Shown here: positions 1 to 6,070 of the stretch, in pieces
Layout of the letters: each line of letters opens with the position of its first letter
Position numbering within the stretch: the first letter of the stretch is position 1
DNA from: an uncultured Oscillospiraceae bacterium
Lineage (GTDB): Bacteria > Bacillota > Clostridia > Oscillospirales > Oscillospiraceae
Length of the DNA: 11,728 bases
Direction: 5' to 3'
NCBI GenBank assembly: GCA_902497145.1
Contig: CABVDR010000074.1
Span: 1 to 11,728, forward strand
Position numbers and translations under genes: made by a program
The notes under the pieces: generated by a model
Database searches by the model: none
The model's input: the letters and a program-made list of their open reading frames with translations, nothing else
Told to the model about the DNA's origin: nothing

Positions 1-1
1 G

Positions 2-394
2 GAGATCGGCCCCAAGGACATGGAGAAGGGCCAGTGCTGCATCTGCCGCCGGGACAGCGGCGAGAAGATCTTTGTGCCCCTCGCCGAGCTGGAGACCACC
101 GTGCCCCAGCTGCTGGACGCGGTGCACAACGGCCTGTACGAGCGGGCCAAGAAGAACCTGGAGGACCACACCAAGACCTGCCTCACCGCCGAGGAGGTCA
201 AGGACTTCATCCAGAACGAGGGCGGCTTTGCCCGGACCATGTGGTGCGGGGACGAGGCCTGCGAGCTGAAGATGAAGGAGATCGCCGGCGTGTCCTCCCG
301 GTGCATGCCCTTCGCCCAGGAGAAGGTGTCCGACACCTGCGTGTGCTGCGGCAAGCCCGCCAAGCACATGATCCTGTGGGGCGTGGCCTACTGA
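2..394 (+). CDS. proS: Proline--tRNA ligase, C-terminal fragment (type 3 / archaeal-eukaryotic-like ProRS)
   Basis: This is the last 130 residues of a gene that starts upstream of the window. The enzyme charges tRNA-Pro with proline in the cytoplasm. The fragment opens with EIGPKD and an RRDSGEKIFVPL stretch, typical of the end of the anticodon-binding domain in type-3 ProRS. It then has a C-terminal zinc-type domain with paired cysteines in MWCGDEAC and TCVCCGKPA, the latter preceded by SRCMPF. It ends in WGVAY; in the Thermus thermophilus enzyme of this class the C-terminal tyrosine folds back towards the active site, and a terminal Tyr is kept here. Family assignment is firm; only the 5' part is missing. 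A strong terminator follows 24 bases after the stop, so the symporter downstream is a separate unit. Confidence 0.93.
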   Translation, partial: EIGPKDMEKGQCCICRRDSGEKIFVPLAELETTVPQLLDAVHNGLYERAKKNLEDHTKTCLTAEEVKDFIQNEGGFARTMWCGDEACELKMKEIAGVSSRCMPFAQEKVSDTCVCCGKPAKHMILWGVAY

Positions 395-417
395 TTGGTG
401 TCATTTTGACTGCTTTT

Positions 418-461
418 GCCTCCGCCTTCGGCGTTTTGCCGAGGGCGGGGGCATTTGTTTT
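418..461 (+). terminator. Rho-independent terminator of proS
   Basis: A 15-bp GC-rich stem (418-432 with 438-452, two G-U pairs) closes a GTTTT loop and is followed by ATTTGTTTT. It lies directly downstream of the proS stop codon. Confidence 0.85.
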
Positions 462-492
462 CCTGCCTTTCCTACGGAAAGCGGGAGGAAAA

Positions 493-537
493 TGTGAACA
501 TTCTGTGTACTTTTCACAAAGTTGAGCAAATTTCACA
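493..537. promoter_or_regulatory. Repeated TTTCACA / TGTGAA motifs, candidate operator
   Basis: TTTCACA occurs at 512-518 and again at 531-537 (19-base period). The inverse TGTGAA lies at 493-498. The cluster sits 9 to 53 bases upstream of the putative -35 of the symporter promoter, where a regulator would bind. The individual motifs are short and AT-rich, so chance is possible; no regulator is assigned. Confidence 0.25.
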
Positions 538-545
538 GTTTCAGC

Positions 546-574
546 TAGCTTTATTCCCCATTTTCCTGTATAAT
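546..574 (+). promoter_or_regulatory. Promoter of the AGCS symporter transcript
   Basis: A perfect TATAAT at 569-574 stands in an AT-rich island between proS and the symporter. The -35 at 17-bp spacing is TAGCTT (546-551), which is poor, so the promoter may need an activator. Transcription would start near 581 and give a leader of about 140 nt. Confidence 0.55.
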
Positions 575-580
575 AAGTCC

Positions 581-723
581 ACATACAGGCCCCGCGTTCC
601 GGTATTCCTACGGGACGCAGGGCTTCCTTGCGCCCTGTGAGACGCCAGGGCCGAGAGGAGGGTGAGGACGCGTCTGTTCCCTGGAGAGAGATTTGACTAC
701 GTTAAGAAAGTGAGCGTGCAGTT
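581..723 (+). ncRNA. Structured 5' leader of the symporter mRNA, unclassified candidate cis-regulatory RNA
   Basis: The untranslated region between the promoter and the symporter start holds several complementary segments. Stem A pairs 594-600 with 612-618. Stem B pairs CAGGGC 618-623 with GCCCTG 632-637. The same GCCCTG can instead pair with CAGGGC 646-651, which excludes stem B. AGACGC 640-645 pairs with GCGTCT 670-675, and CCAGGG 645-650 with CCCTGG 679-684; together these two are in pseudoknot order. No U-tract hairpin is visible, so control, if any, would more likely act on translation. I could not match it to a known riboswitch class: glycine, T-box and TPP consensus elements are absent or incomplete. 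All pairings were found by eye in GC-rich sequence. Confidence 0.35.
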
Positions 724-2130
724 ATGCTTGACACGATTATCAATCAAATCAGCAATATCATGTACTCCTACCTGCTGATCATTCTTCTGCTGGCAGTGGG
801 CCTGTACTTCACCTTCCGCACCAAATTCATTCAGTTCCGCATGTTTGCCGAGTCCATCCGGGTGGTGGGCGAGAAGCCGGACAAGGCCGGCTCCATCTCC
901 TCCTTCCAGGCCCTGATGGTGTCCACCGCCTCCCGCGTGGGCACAGGCAACATCATCGGCATCTCCACCGCCATCTGCCTGGGCGGCTTCGGCGCCGTGT
1001 TCTGGATGTGGATCATTGCCATCATCGGCGGGGCCTCCGCCTTCATCGAGTCCACCCTGGCCCAGATCTACAAGCGCCGCAACCCGGAGACCGGCGAGAG
1101 CTACGGCGGCCCCTCCTACTACATCGAGGCCGCCCTCCACTGCCGTCCCCTGGCCGTCATCTTCGCCGTGGCTCTGATCCTTACCTACGCCGGCGGCTTC
1201 AATATGCTGGCCTCCTACAACCTCCAGTCCACCTTCAGCGGCTACTCCTTCTATGACCCTGAGAGCACCCCCTGGATCATCGGCGCCATTCTGGCGGTGC
1301 TGGTGGGCTACTGCGTCATGGGCGGCGGCAAGCGCATCATTAAGTTCACCTCCACCCTGGTGCCCTTCATGGGCGGCCTGTATGTGCTGGTGTCCCTGGT
1401 GGTGCTGGTGATGAATATCGGCAGCCTGCCCGCTGTGTTCGGCCGCATCTTCTCCGAGGCCTTTGACTTCCAGGCCATCTTCTCCGGCTTTGCCGGCTCC
1501 GCCATGATGTACGGCATCAAGCGCGGCCTGTACTCCAACGAGGCCGGCGTGGGCTCCGCTCCCAACGCCGCCGCCTCCGCCAACGTGAGCCACCCCGTCA
1601 AGCAGGGCCTGGTACAGATGCTCTCCGTGTTCATCGACACCCTGCTCATCTGCTCCGCCACCGCCTTCATGCTGCTGTGCTCTGGCGTGGAGCCCACCGC
1701 CGAGCTGGAGGGCGCCCCCTATGTCCAGGCCGCCCTGTCCGCCGTCTTCGGCCCCATCGGCCCCATCTTCATCACTGTGGCAATGGTGCTCTTTGCCTTC
1801 ACCACCCTGATCGGCAACCTGTACTATGTGGACAACTGCCTGGCCTATATCGTGAAAAAGGTCCCCGCCAAGGAGTTTATGGTCCTCTTCCGTATCGACG
1901 CCATGATCCTCATCTTCATCGGTGCCGGCATGCAGATCAGCACCGTGTGGAACCTGGCCGACGTGCTCATGGGCATTATGGCCATCCTGAACCTGCCCGT
2001 CATCGTCATCCTGTCCCGTCCCGCTCTGGCGGCCCTCAAGGATTACACCGCCCAGAAGAAGGTGGGCAAGAACCCGGTCTTTAAGGCCTCCACCATCGGC
2101 CTGAAGGTAAAGACCGACTACTGGAACTAA
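724..2130 (+). CDS. Sodium:alanine/glycine symporter family (AGCS) amino acid transporter
   Basis: The 468-residue product is a polytopic inner-membrane protein that would import a small amino acid (alanine, glycine or glutamine in characterised members) with sodium. It shows the family hallmarks: SSFQALMVSTASRVGTGNI near residues 59-77, a GGFGAVFWMW segment at about 88-97 (usually GGPGA), the SYGGPSYYIE loop, and RGLYSNEAGVGSAPNAAA near 267-284. Length is normal for the family. The ATG at 724 has a weak Shine-Dalgarno (AAAGTGAG, 706-713) with a 10-base spacer, and an in-frame upstream start with a better site is not seen. The gene is monocistronic: its own promoter and long leader stand upstream and a terminator follows. 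Substrate cannot be told from sequence. Confidence 0.95.
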   Translation: MLDTIINQISNIMYSYLLIILLLAVGLYFTFRTKFIQFRMFAESIRVVGEKPDKAGSISSFQALMVSTASRVGTGNIIGISTAICLGGFGAVFWMWIIAIIGGASAFIESTLAQIYKRRNPETGESYGGPSYYIEAALHCRPLAVIFAVALILTYAGGFNMLASYNLQSTFSGYSFYDPESTPWIIGAILAVLVGYCVMGGGKRIIKFTSTLVPFMGGLYVLVSLVVLVMNIGSLPAVFGRIFSEAFDFQAIFSGFAGSAMMYGIKRGLYSNEAGVGSAPNAAASANVSHPVKQGLVQMLSVFIDTLLICSATAFMLLCSGVEPTAELEGAPYVQAALSAVFGPIGPIFITVAMVLFAFTTLIGNLYYVDNCLAYIVKKVPAKEFMVLFRIDAMILIFIGAGMQISTVWNLADVLMGIMAILNLPVIVILSRPALAALKDYTAQKKVGKNPVFKASTIGLKVKTDYWN

Positions 2131-2143
2131 CTTCATGCCACCC

Positions 2144-2176
2144 AAACGCCGCGGAGCCTCCCTCCGCGGCGTTTTT
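2144..2176 (+). terminator. Rho-independent terminator of the symporter gene
   Basis: A perfect 13-bp stem (2144-2156 with 2162-2174, core ACGCCGCGGA/TCCGCGGCGT) with a 5-base loop runs into a T-tract ending at 2176. It begins 14 bases after the symporter stop. Confidence 0.92.
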
Positions 2177-2181
2177 CTGCC

Positions 2182-2210
2182 TTGCGCCGAAAAAAATCCC
2201 GGGGTATCAT
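2182..2210 (+). promoter_or_regulatory. Putative promoter of the two-component operon
   Basis: TTGCGC (2182-2187) and TATCAT (2205-2210) are separated by 17 bp; the -10 matches five of six consensus bases, the -35 three. It lies just after the symporter terminator and 63 bases before the response-regulator start. Confidence 0.45.
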
Positions 2211-2273
2211 GGAGATGACATCAGTCGGACACAAGTGGGGCGTATTCTGAACATAGAAAGGGAGGGGGAGCCT

Positions 2274-2948
2274 ATGGACCGCATTTTGGTGGTGGAGGAC
2301 GAACGGAACATGCGGGAGATTATCCGGGACTATCTCACCGCCCACGGCCTGGAGTGCGACCTGGCCCGGGACGGGCAGGAGGCCCTGGACCTGCTCCAGG
2401 ACCACGACTACGACGCGGTGGCCCTGGACGTGCTCATGCCCCGGCTGGATGGCTTTGGGGTGTGCCGGGCGGTGCGGAGCCGCAGCTCCGTCCCCATTTT
2501 GTTTCTCACCGCCCTGGGGGATGAGGACGATGTGCTCCGGGGCTACGCCCTGGGGGCGGACGACTACGTGACAAAGCCCTTCTCCCTGGCGGTGCTACTG
2601 GCCAAGCTCCAGGCTCTCATCCGCCGCAGCCGGGGCGAGCGGACCGCGGGGGTGCTCTCCTGCGGGGCCATCTCCCTGGACACCGGCGCCCGCCGGTGCA
2701 CGGCCGCGGGGCAGGCGGTAAAACTATCCCCCCGGGAGTATGAGCTGCTGCTCTGCCTCATGCGCAACAAGGGACAGGTGCTCTCCCGCGCTCAGCTTCT
2801 GGATAAGGTGTGGGGGCTGGACTTTGAGGGGGACGACCGGGCGGTGGATGTGCGCATCCGCAGCCTCCGCGCCGCCCTAGGCAAGGCGGGCAAACAGATC
2901 AAGACGGTATTCAAGGCGGGCTACCGACTGGAGGAGGGAGGACCATGA
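2274..2948 (+). CDS. OmpR/PhoB-family response regulator
   Basis: The 224-residue protein is a cytoplasmic transcription factor activated by phosphotransfer. The receiver domain (about 1-118) keeps every key residue: the acidic pair E8/D9, the phosphoacceptor D52 in ALDVLMP, T79 and K101 in the VTKPF motif. A winged-helix DNA-binding domain follows (about 125-224), with the LSPREYELLLCL and GYRLEE segments typical of the OmpR class. The ATG at 2274 is chosen over an in-frame GTG at 2235 because AGGGAGGGGG (2259-2268) lies 5 bases upstream and the receiver starts at MDRILVVED. The stop overlaps the start of the kinase gene (ATGA), so the two are translationally coupled and are surely partners. 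Target genes are unknown; the facing MATE and ABC genes are candidates by position only. Confidence 0.95.
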   Translation: MDRILVVEDERNMREIIRDYLTAHGLECDLARDGQEALDLLQDHDYDAVALDVLMPRLDGFGVCRAVRSRSSVPILFLTALGDEDDVLRGYALGADDYVTKPFSLAVLLAKLQALIRRSRGERTAGVLSCGAISLDTGARRCTAAGQAVKLSPREYELLLCLMRNKGQVLSRAQLLDKVWGLDFEGDDRAVDVRIRSLRAALGKAGKQIKTVFKAGYRLEEGGP

Positions 2949-4549
2949 AGGGGCTCAAACGGATTTTTACCGGCACGCTGCCTCTGTTCCTGCTGCTGTG
3001 GGCGGGGATGATGTGCCTTCTGTGGGGGCTGAGCGGGCAAAAGCTGAAGGGCGAGGTTCAGCTTGCCGTCCGGTCCGCCAGCCAAAATGCCGAAAGCTAC
3101 TACCAAAGTGTGTGGTCCGGGGAGGCCACCCAGGCCCGGAAGCCGGCCATCCTCGCCGGCTGGCTGGACAACCAGCTCTACCAGTATGACGGGGTGATCC
3201 AATTCCGCCTCTACTCGGCCGACGGCCAGGAGCTGGCCCGCAGCCAGCTGGCAAACAGCCGCGCCTCCCTGCCAGGCACCGGGGTATATGACTGGCATCT
3301 CTGGCTGGACTCGGTGCTCAGTCCGGAGGAGCAGCTGGAGCTGGCGGAGCGCCTGCGGGCAGACTCTGGGCTGAGCCATTTCTTCGGCACGGTGGGCGGG
3401 CTAGTCACAGAGGAGGAGACGGACGAACGCTGGTGCGATGTGGTAGGCGTAGCGGACGAGGAGCGGCAGGTCATCTATCCCAAGACCATCACCTATGTCT
3501 ACAACGACCGGCAGGTCACCCTGGTGGACACCGACAGCAGCTTTTTTGACGGAAAAGAGCTGACCACCATGCGGTTTGAGGGGGTGGACCTCTACTCCGC
3601 CCTGGTGGGGTCCAGCGCCTCCCCCCAGGAGCTGCTGGACCAGTGGCAGGAGGTGGCACAGGAGGTGGATCTCTTGTTTGACAGTCTGGACTTTCTGACG
3701 GGGCCCTTCTCTTCCGCCTCCGTCAGCTCCAACACTGCCTGTTATCCCCTGTCCGACGGCACCCTATTCGGCTATGGATTCTCCTATATCCCCACGCACC
3801 GGATCATCGAGGAGCTGAAGCCCACCGCCCTGTTCACCCTGTTGGCGGCGGTGGCCATGGCCCTCTTTACCGACCACCGCCAGCGCCAAGCCCTCCAGCG
3901 GGAGCGGGACTTCGCCCGGGCGGCGGCCCACGAGCTGAAAACCCCTCTGGCTGTCCTCCGGGCCCACGCCGAGGCCCTGCGGGAGGACATTGCCCCGGAC
4001 AAGCGGGAGCAGTACTTGGACGTGGTGCTCTCGGAGAGCGACCGCATGGCCGCCCTGGTGGGCCATCTGTTGGAGCTGTCCCGGCCGGAGAGCAAGCAGA
4101 AGAAAGAGGCGGTGGACCTGGCCGCTCTGGTGCGGGAGGTATGGGCTCCTTTGGCTCTGCCCTTGGAGCAAAAAAATCTCCAGCTCCAACTGGAGCTGGA
4201 GGAGGTGTGCCTCAGCGGAGACCGGGCACAGCTGCGGGAGACGGCGGAAAATCTGGCCTCCAACGCCCTGCGCTATGCCGAGCCGGACGGCATCATCCGG
4301 GTGACCCTGGAGCGCGTCGGCTCCCGCGCCCGCCTCACCATCTACAACGACGGGCCCAAGATCCCGGAAGCAGATCTACCCCGGCTCTGGGAGCCCTTCT
4401 ACCGCGCCGACCCCTCCCGCAGCCGGGACAGCGGCGGCACCGGCCTGGGGCTGGCCATTGTCCGGAAGGCCGTGGAGGCCCACAGCGGGCAGTGTTGGGC
4501 AGAGAACCGTCCCAGCGGGGTGGCTTTTTCCATCGAGCTGCCTATGTAA
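2945..4549 (+). CDS. Membrane sensor histidine kinase, HisKA type, apparently without HAMP
   Basis: The 534-residue kinase has a membrane segment near residues 8-29, a large extracytoplasmic region of about 260 residues with no domain I recognise, and a second membrane segment near 293-309. The catalytic core follows directly: H-box AHELKTPLAVLRA with H329, N-box ENLASNALRYA (N436, N440), G1 YNDGP (D469), F-box LWEPFYR and G2 GGTGLGLAI (497-505). Only about 20 residues, a basic stretch DHRQRQALQRERD, separate the second helix from the H-box, so there is no room for a HAMP linker. The sensor is far larger than the short loop of BceS-type kinases, which argues against a standard Bce partnership with the nearby ABC transporter. 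The stop lies against the terminator shared with the MATE gene. Confidence 0.94.
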   Translation: MKGLKRIFTGTLPLFLLLWAGMMCLLWGLSGQKLKGEVQLAVRSASQNAESYYQSVWSGEATQARKPAILAGWLDNQLYQYDGVIQFRLYSADGQELARSQLANSRASLPGTGVYDWHLWLDSVLSPEEQLELAERLRADSGLSHFFGTVGGLVTEEETDERWCDVVGVADEERQVIYPKTITYVYNDRQVTLVDTDSSFFDGKELTTMRFEGVDLYSALVGSSASPQELLDQWQEVAQEVDLLFDSLDFLTGPFSSASVSSNTACYPLSDGTLFGYGFSYIPTHRIIEELKPTALFTLLAAVAMALFTDHRQRQALQRERDFARAAAHELKTPLAVLRAHAEALREDIAPDKREQYLDVVLSESDRMAALVGHLLELSRPESKQKKEAVDLAALVREVWAPLALPLEQKNLQLQLELEEVCLSGDRAQLRETAENLASNALRYAEPDGIIRVTLERVGSRARLTIYNDGPKIPEADLPRLWEPFYRADPSRSRDSGGTGLGLAIVRKAVEAHSGQCWAENRPSGVAFSIELPM

Positions 4550-4585
4550 AAAGAACCCGAAGCCCTCAGGCTTCGGGTTCTTTGG
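4548..4585. terminator. Shared bidirectional terminator between kinase and MATE genes
   Basis: A perfect 15-bp hairpin (4550-4564 with 4569-4583, core GAACCCGAAGCC/GGCTTCGGGTTC) has the 4-base loop CTCA. Read on the - strand it ends in TTCTTTTTAC, a good U-tract; on the + strand the tail TTCTTTGG is weaker. The MATE stop codon (complement of TCA, 4566-4568) lies in the loop, and the arm at 4569-4583 encodes the last MATE residues. Confidence 0.9.
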
Positions 4586-5927
4586 CGTAAATCTTCCGCA
4601 GGCGGTTGATGCTGCCGATACAGGCGGGAATCAGGAACGCGTCGGCGCAGATCCAGGCCGCCGGGGAGGCAAAGCAGGCCGCCGTATAACCGAACATGGG
4701 CACAAAGATGAGGCCCACCGCCGTGCGGGCGATCATCTCCATCACCCCCGCCAGGATGGCCAGACCGCTGAAACCCATACCCTGGATGGAGAAACGGACG
4801 ATGTTCACCAGGGCCAGGGCAAAGAAGAAGGCGGTGAGGGTACGGATGTACTGGGCGGTGAGGGCCACCAGGGTGGTAAGCTCCGGCTCGGTGGGGTCCA
4901 GGAAGAGCATGGCCCCCTGGGGCGCAAACAGCAGCATGCCGCCAAAGGCGATGAGGGCGTAAACAAAGCCCAGCAGGGAACAGGCCCGGACACCCTGCCC
5001 CAGGCGGTCCAGCTTCACTGCCCCCACGTTCTGGCCGCTGTATGTAGCCATGGTGGCTCCCAGAGCGTCATAGGGGCAGCCCAGCAGCTGGAAGAGTTTT
5101 CCTCCCGCCGCCACCGCCGCCACATACAGGCTGCCCAGGCTGTTGACTGCCGACTGGAGGAAGATAGAACCGATGGCGGTGATGGAGTACTGAAGCCCCA
5201 TGGGCACCCCCATAAAGCACAGGGCCCGGCAGGACCGCCCGTCCAGCCGCCGCTCCTCCCTGCTCATGTGGAGGATGGGGAACTTTTTTACCATGTACAC
5301 CAGGCAGGCCAGGCCGGACACCCCCTGGGACAGGACGGTGGCCAGGGCGGCCCCCGCCACCCCCATCTGGAACATGAGGATGAAGGCCAGATCCAGGCCG
5401 ATGTTCAGCACCGATGAGATGGCCAGGAAGTACACCGGGGTCTTGCTGTCCCCCAGCGAGCGGATGATGGCCGCCAGCAGATTGTAGAGGAAGGTGGCGG
5501 GAATCCCCATAAAGATGATGAAGATGTACCAGTAGGCCCCCTGGTAGATGTCGGAGGGGGTGTTCATGGCAGTGAGGATGGTGCCGCACAGAAGGCCGGT
5601 GGCCACGGTGAGCACAGCGGCGAAGGCGATGGCCAGCCAGGCGGCGTTGGCCACATACCGGCGCATCTGGGAGTAGTCTCCCGCTCCCATGCGCTGGGCC
5701 ACTGGGATGGCAAAGCCGTTGCACACGCCCATACAAAAGCCGATGACAAAGAAGTTGATGGAGCCGGTGGAGCCCACGGCGGCCAGGGCGGTGGCCCCCA
5801 GCAGCTTGCCCACGATCATGGTGTCCATCATGTTGTACAGCTGCTGGAACAGCATACCCAGCAGGGTGGGCAGGGCAAACCCCAGAATGAGCCGCATGGG
5901 GCTTCCGGTGGTCAGGTCCTTGGTCAT
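4566..5927 (-). CDS. MATE family multidrug/metabolite efflux transporter
   Basis: The 453-residue protein is a polytopic membrane antiporter of the MATE (multidrug and toxic compound extrusion) family, which expels cationic drugs or metabolites using a sodium or proton gradient. The N-terminus carries the family pattern: LTTGSPMRLILGFALPTLLG, FQQLYNMMDTMIVGKLLGATALAAVG and a GFCMGVCNGFAIPVAQRMGAGD loop. Length fits the usual 440-460 residues and about twelve hydrophobic stretches. Start: two ATGs lie 6 bases apart (5933 and 5927); the second gives a 9-base spacer to AAGGAG, the first only about 3, so 5927 is preferred. The C-terminus AKEPEA is encoded inside the shared terminator hairpin. Substrate unknown. 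It has its own promoter and is separated from the ABC operon by a terminator. Confidence 0.93.
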   Translation of the reverse strand: MTKDLTTGSPMRLILGFALPTLLGMLFQQLYNMMDTMIVGKLLGATALAAVGSTGSINFFVIGFCMGVCNGFAIPVAQRMGAGDYSQMRRYVANAAWLAIAFAAVLTVATGLLCGTILTAMNTPSDIYQGAYWYIFIIFMGIPATFLYNLLAAIIRSLGDSKTPVYFLAISSVLNIGLDLAFILMFQMGVAGAALATVLSQGVSGLACLVYMVKKFPILHMSREERRLDGRSCRALCFMGVPMGLQYSITAIGSIFLQSAVNSLGSLYVAAVAAGGKLFQLLGCPYDALGATMATYSGQNVGAVKLDRLGQGVRACSLLGFVYALIAFGGMLLFAPQGAMLFLDPTEPELTTLVALTAQYIRTLTAFFFALALVNIVRFSIQGMGFSGLAILAGVMEMIARTAVGLIFVPMFGYTAACFASPAAWICADAFLIPACIGSINRLRKIYAKEPEA

Positions 5928-5978
5928 ACGCATTCTCTCCTTGGACAATACCCCCAGGGGGGATTTGGAATACGCCCT

Positions 5979-6007
5979 ATTATAGCCATTCCCCACCGGC
6001 CTGAACA
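5979..6007 (-). promoter_or_regulatory. Putative promoter of the MATE gene
   Basis: On the - strand a perfect TATAAT (complement of 5979-5984) has TGTTCA (complement of 6002-6007) at 17-bp spacing. A C-run/G-run inverted repeat (5951-5962) would lie in the short 5' leader just ahead of the Shine-Dalgarno. Confidence 0.5.
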
Positions 6008-6018
6008 GATGAAATTTT

Positions 6019-6065
6019 TCCTAAAAAATTACCCATAGTCCCCGGGGGACCATGGGCAATTTTTT
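6019..6065 (-). terminator. Rho-independent terminator of the ABC transporter operon
   Basis: An imperfect stem of about 20 bp (6023-6042 with 6046-6065) contains two positions that are G-U only in the - strand transcript, and a T-run follows on that strand. It begins 5 bases after the permease stop codon. Confidence 0.85.
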
Positions 6066-6070
6066 GTGGT

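Noticed and set aside
640..690. T-box-like string GGAGGGTGAGGACGCG followed by CCCTGG
   Set aside because: About 10 of 14 bases resemble the T-box sequence, but the UGGN bulge that pairs with the tRNA end is missing, the leader is too short for a Stem I, and no terminator hairpin follows.
581..723. Glycine riboswitch, which often precedes AGCS genes
   Set aside because: The conserved CCGAAGG/GGCAA and CAGGCAAAAGGAC-type elements are absent; only a GGAGAG string is shared.
697..2145. A 482-codon open frame antisense to the AGCS symporter
   Set aside because: Its translation is dominated by G, H, D, Q and E, the mirror of a GC3-biased membrane-protein gene, with no recognisable domain and no ribosome site.
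4458..5417. A 319-codon + strand frame running through the terminator and antisense to MATE
   Set aside because: Composition is antisense-like (H, G, Q, E rich), it crosses a strong terminator, and MATE on the other strand is unambiguous.
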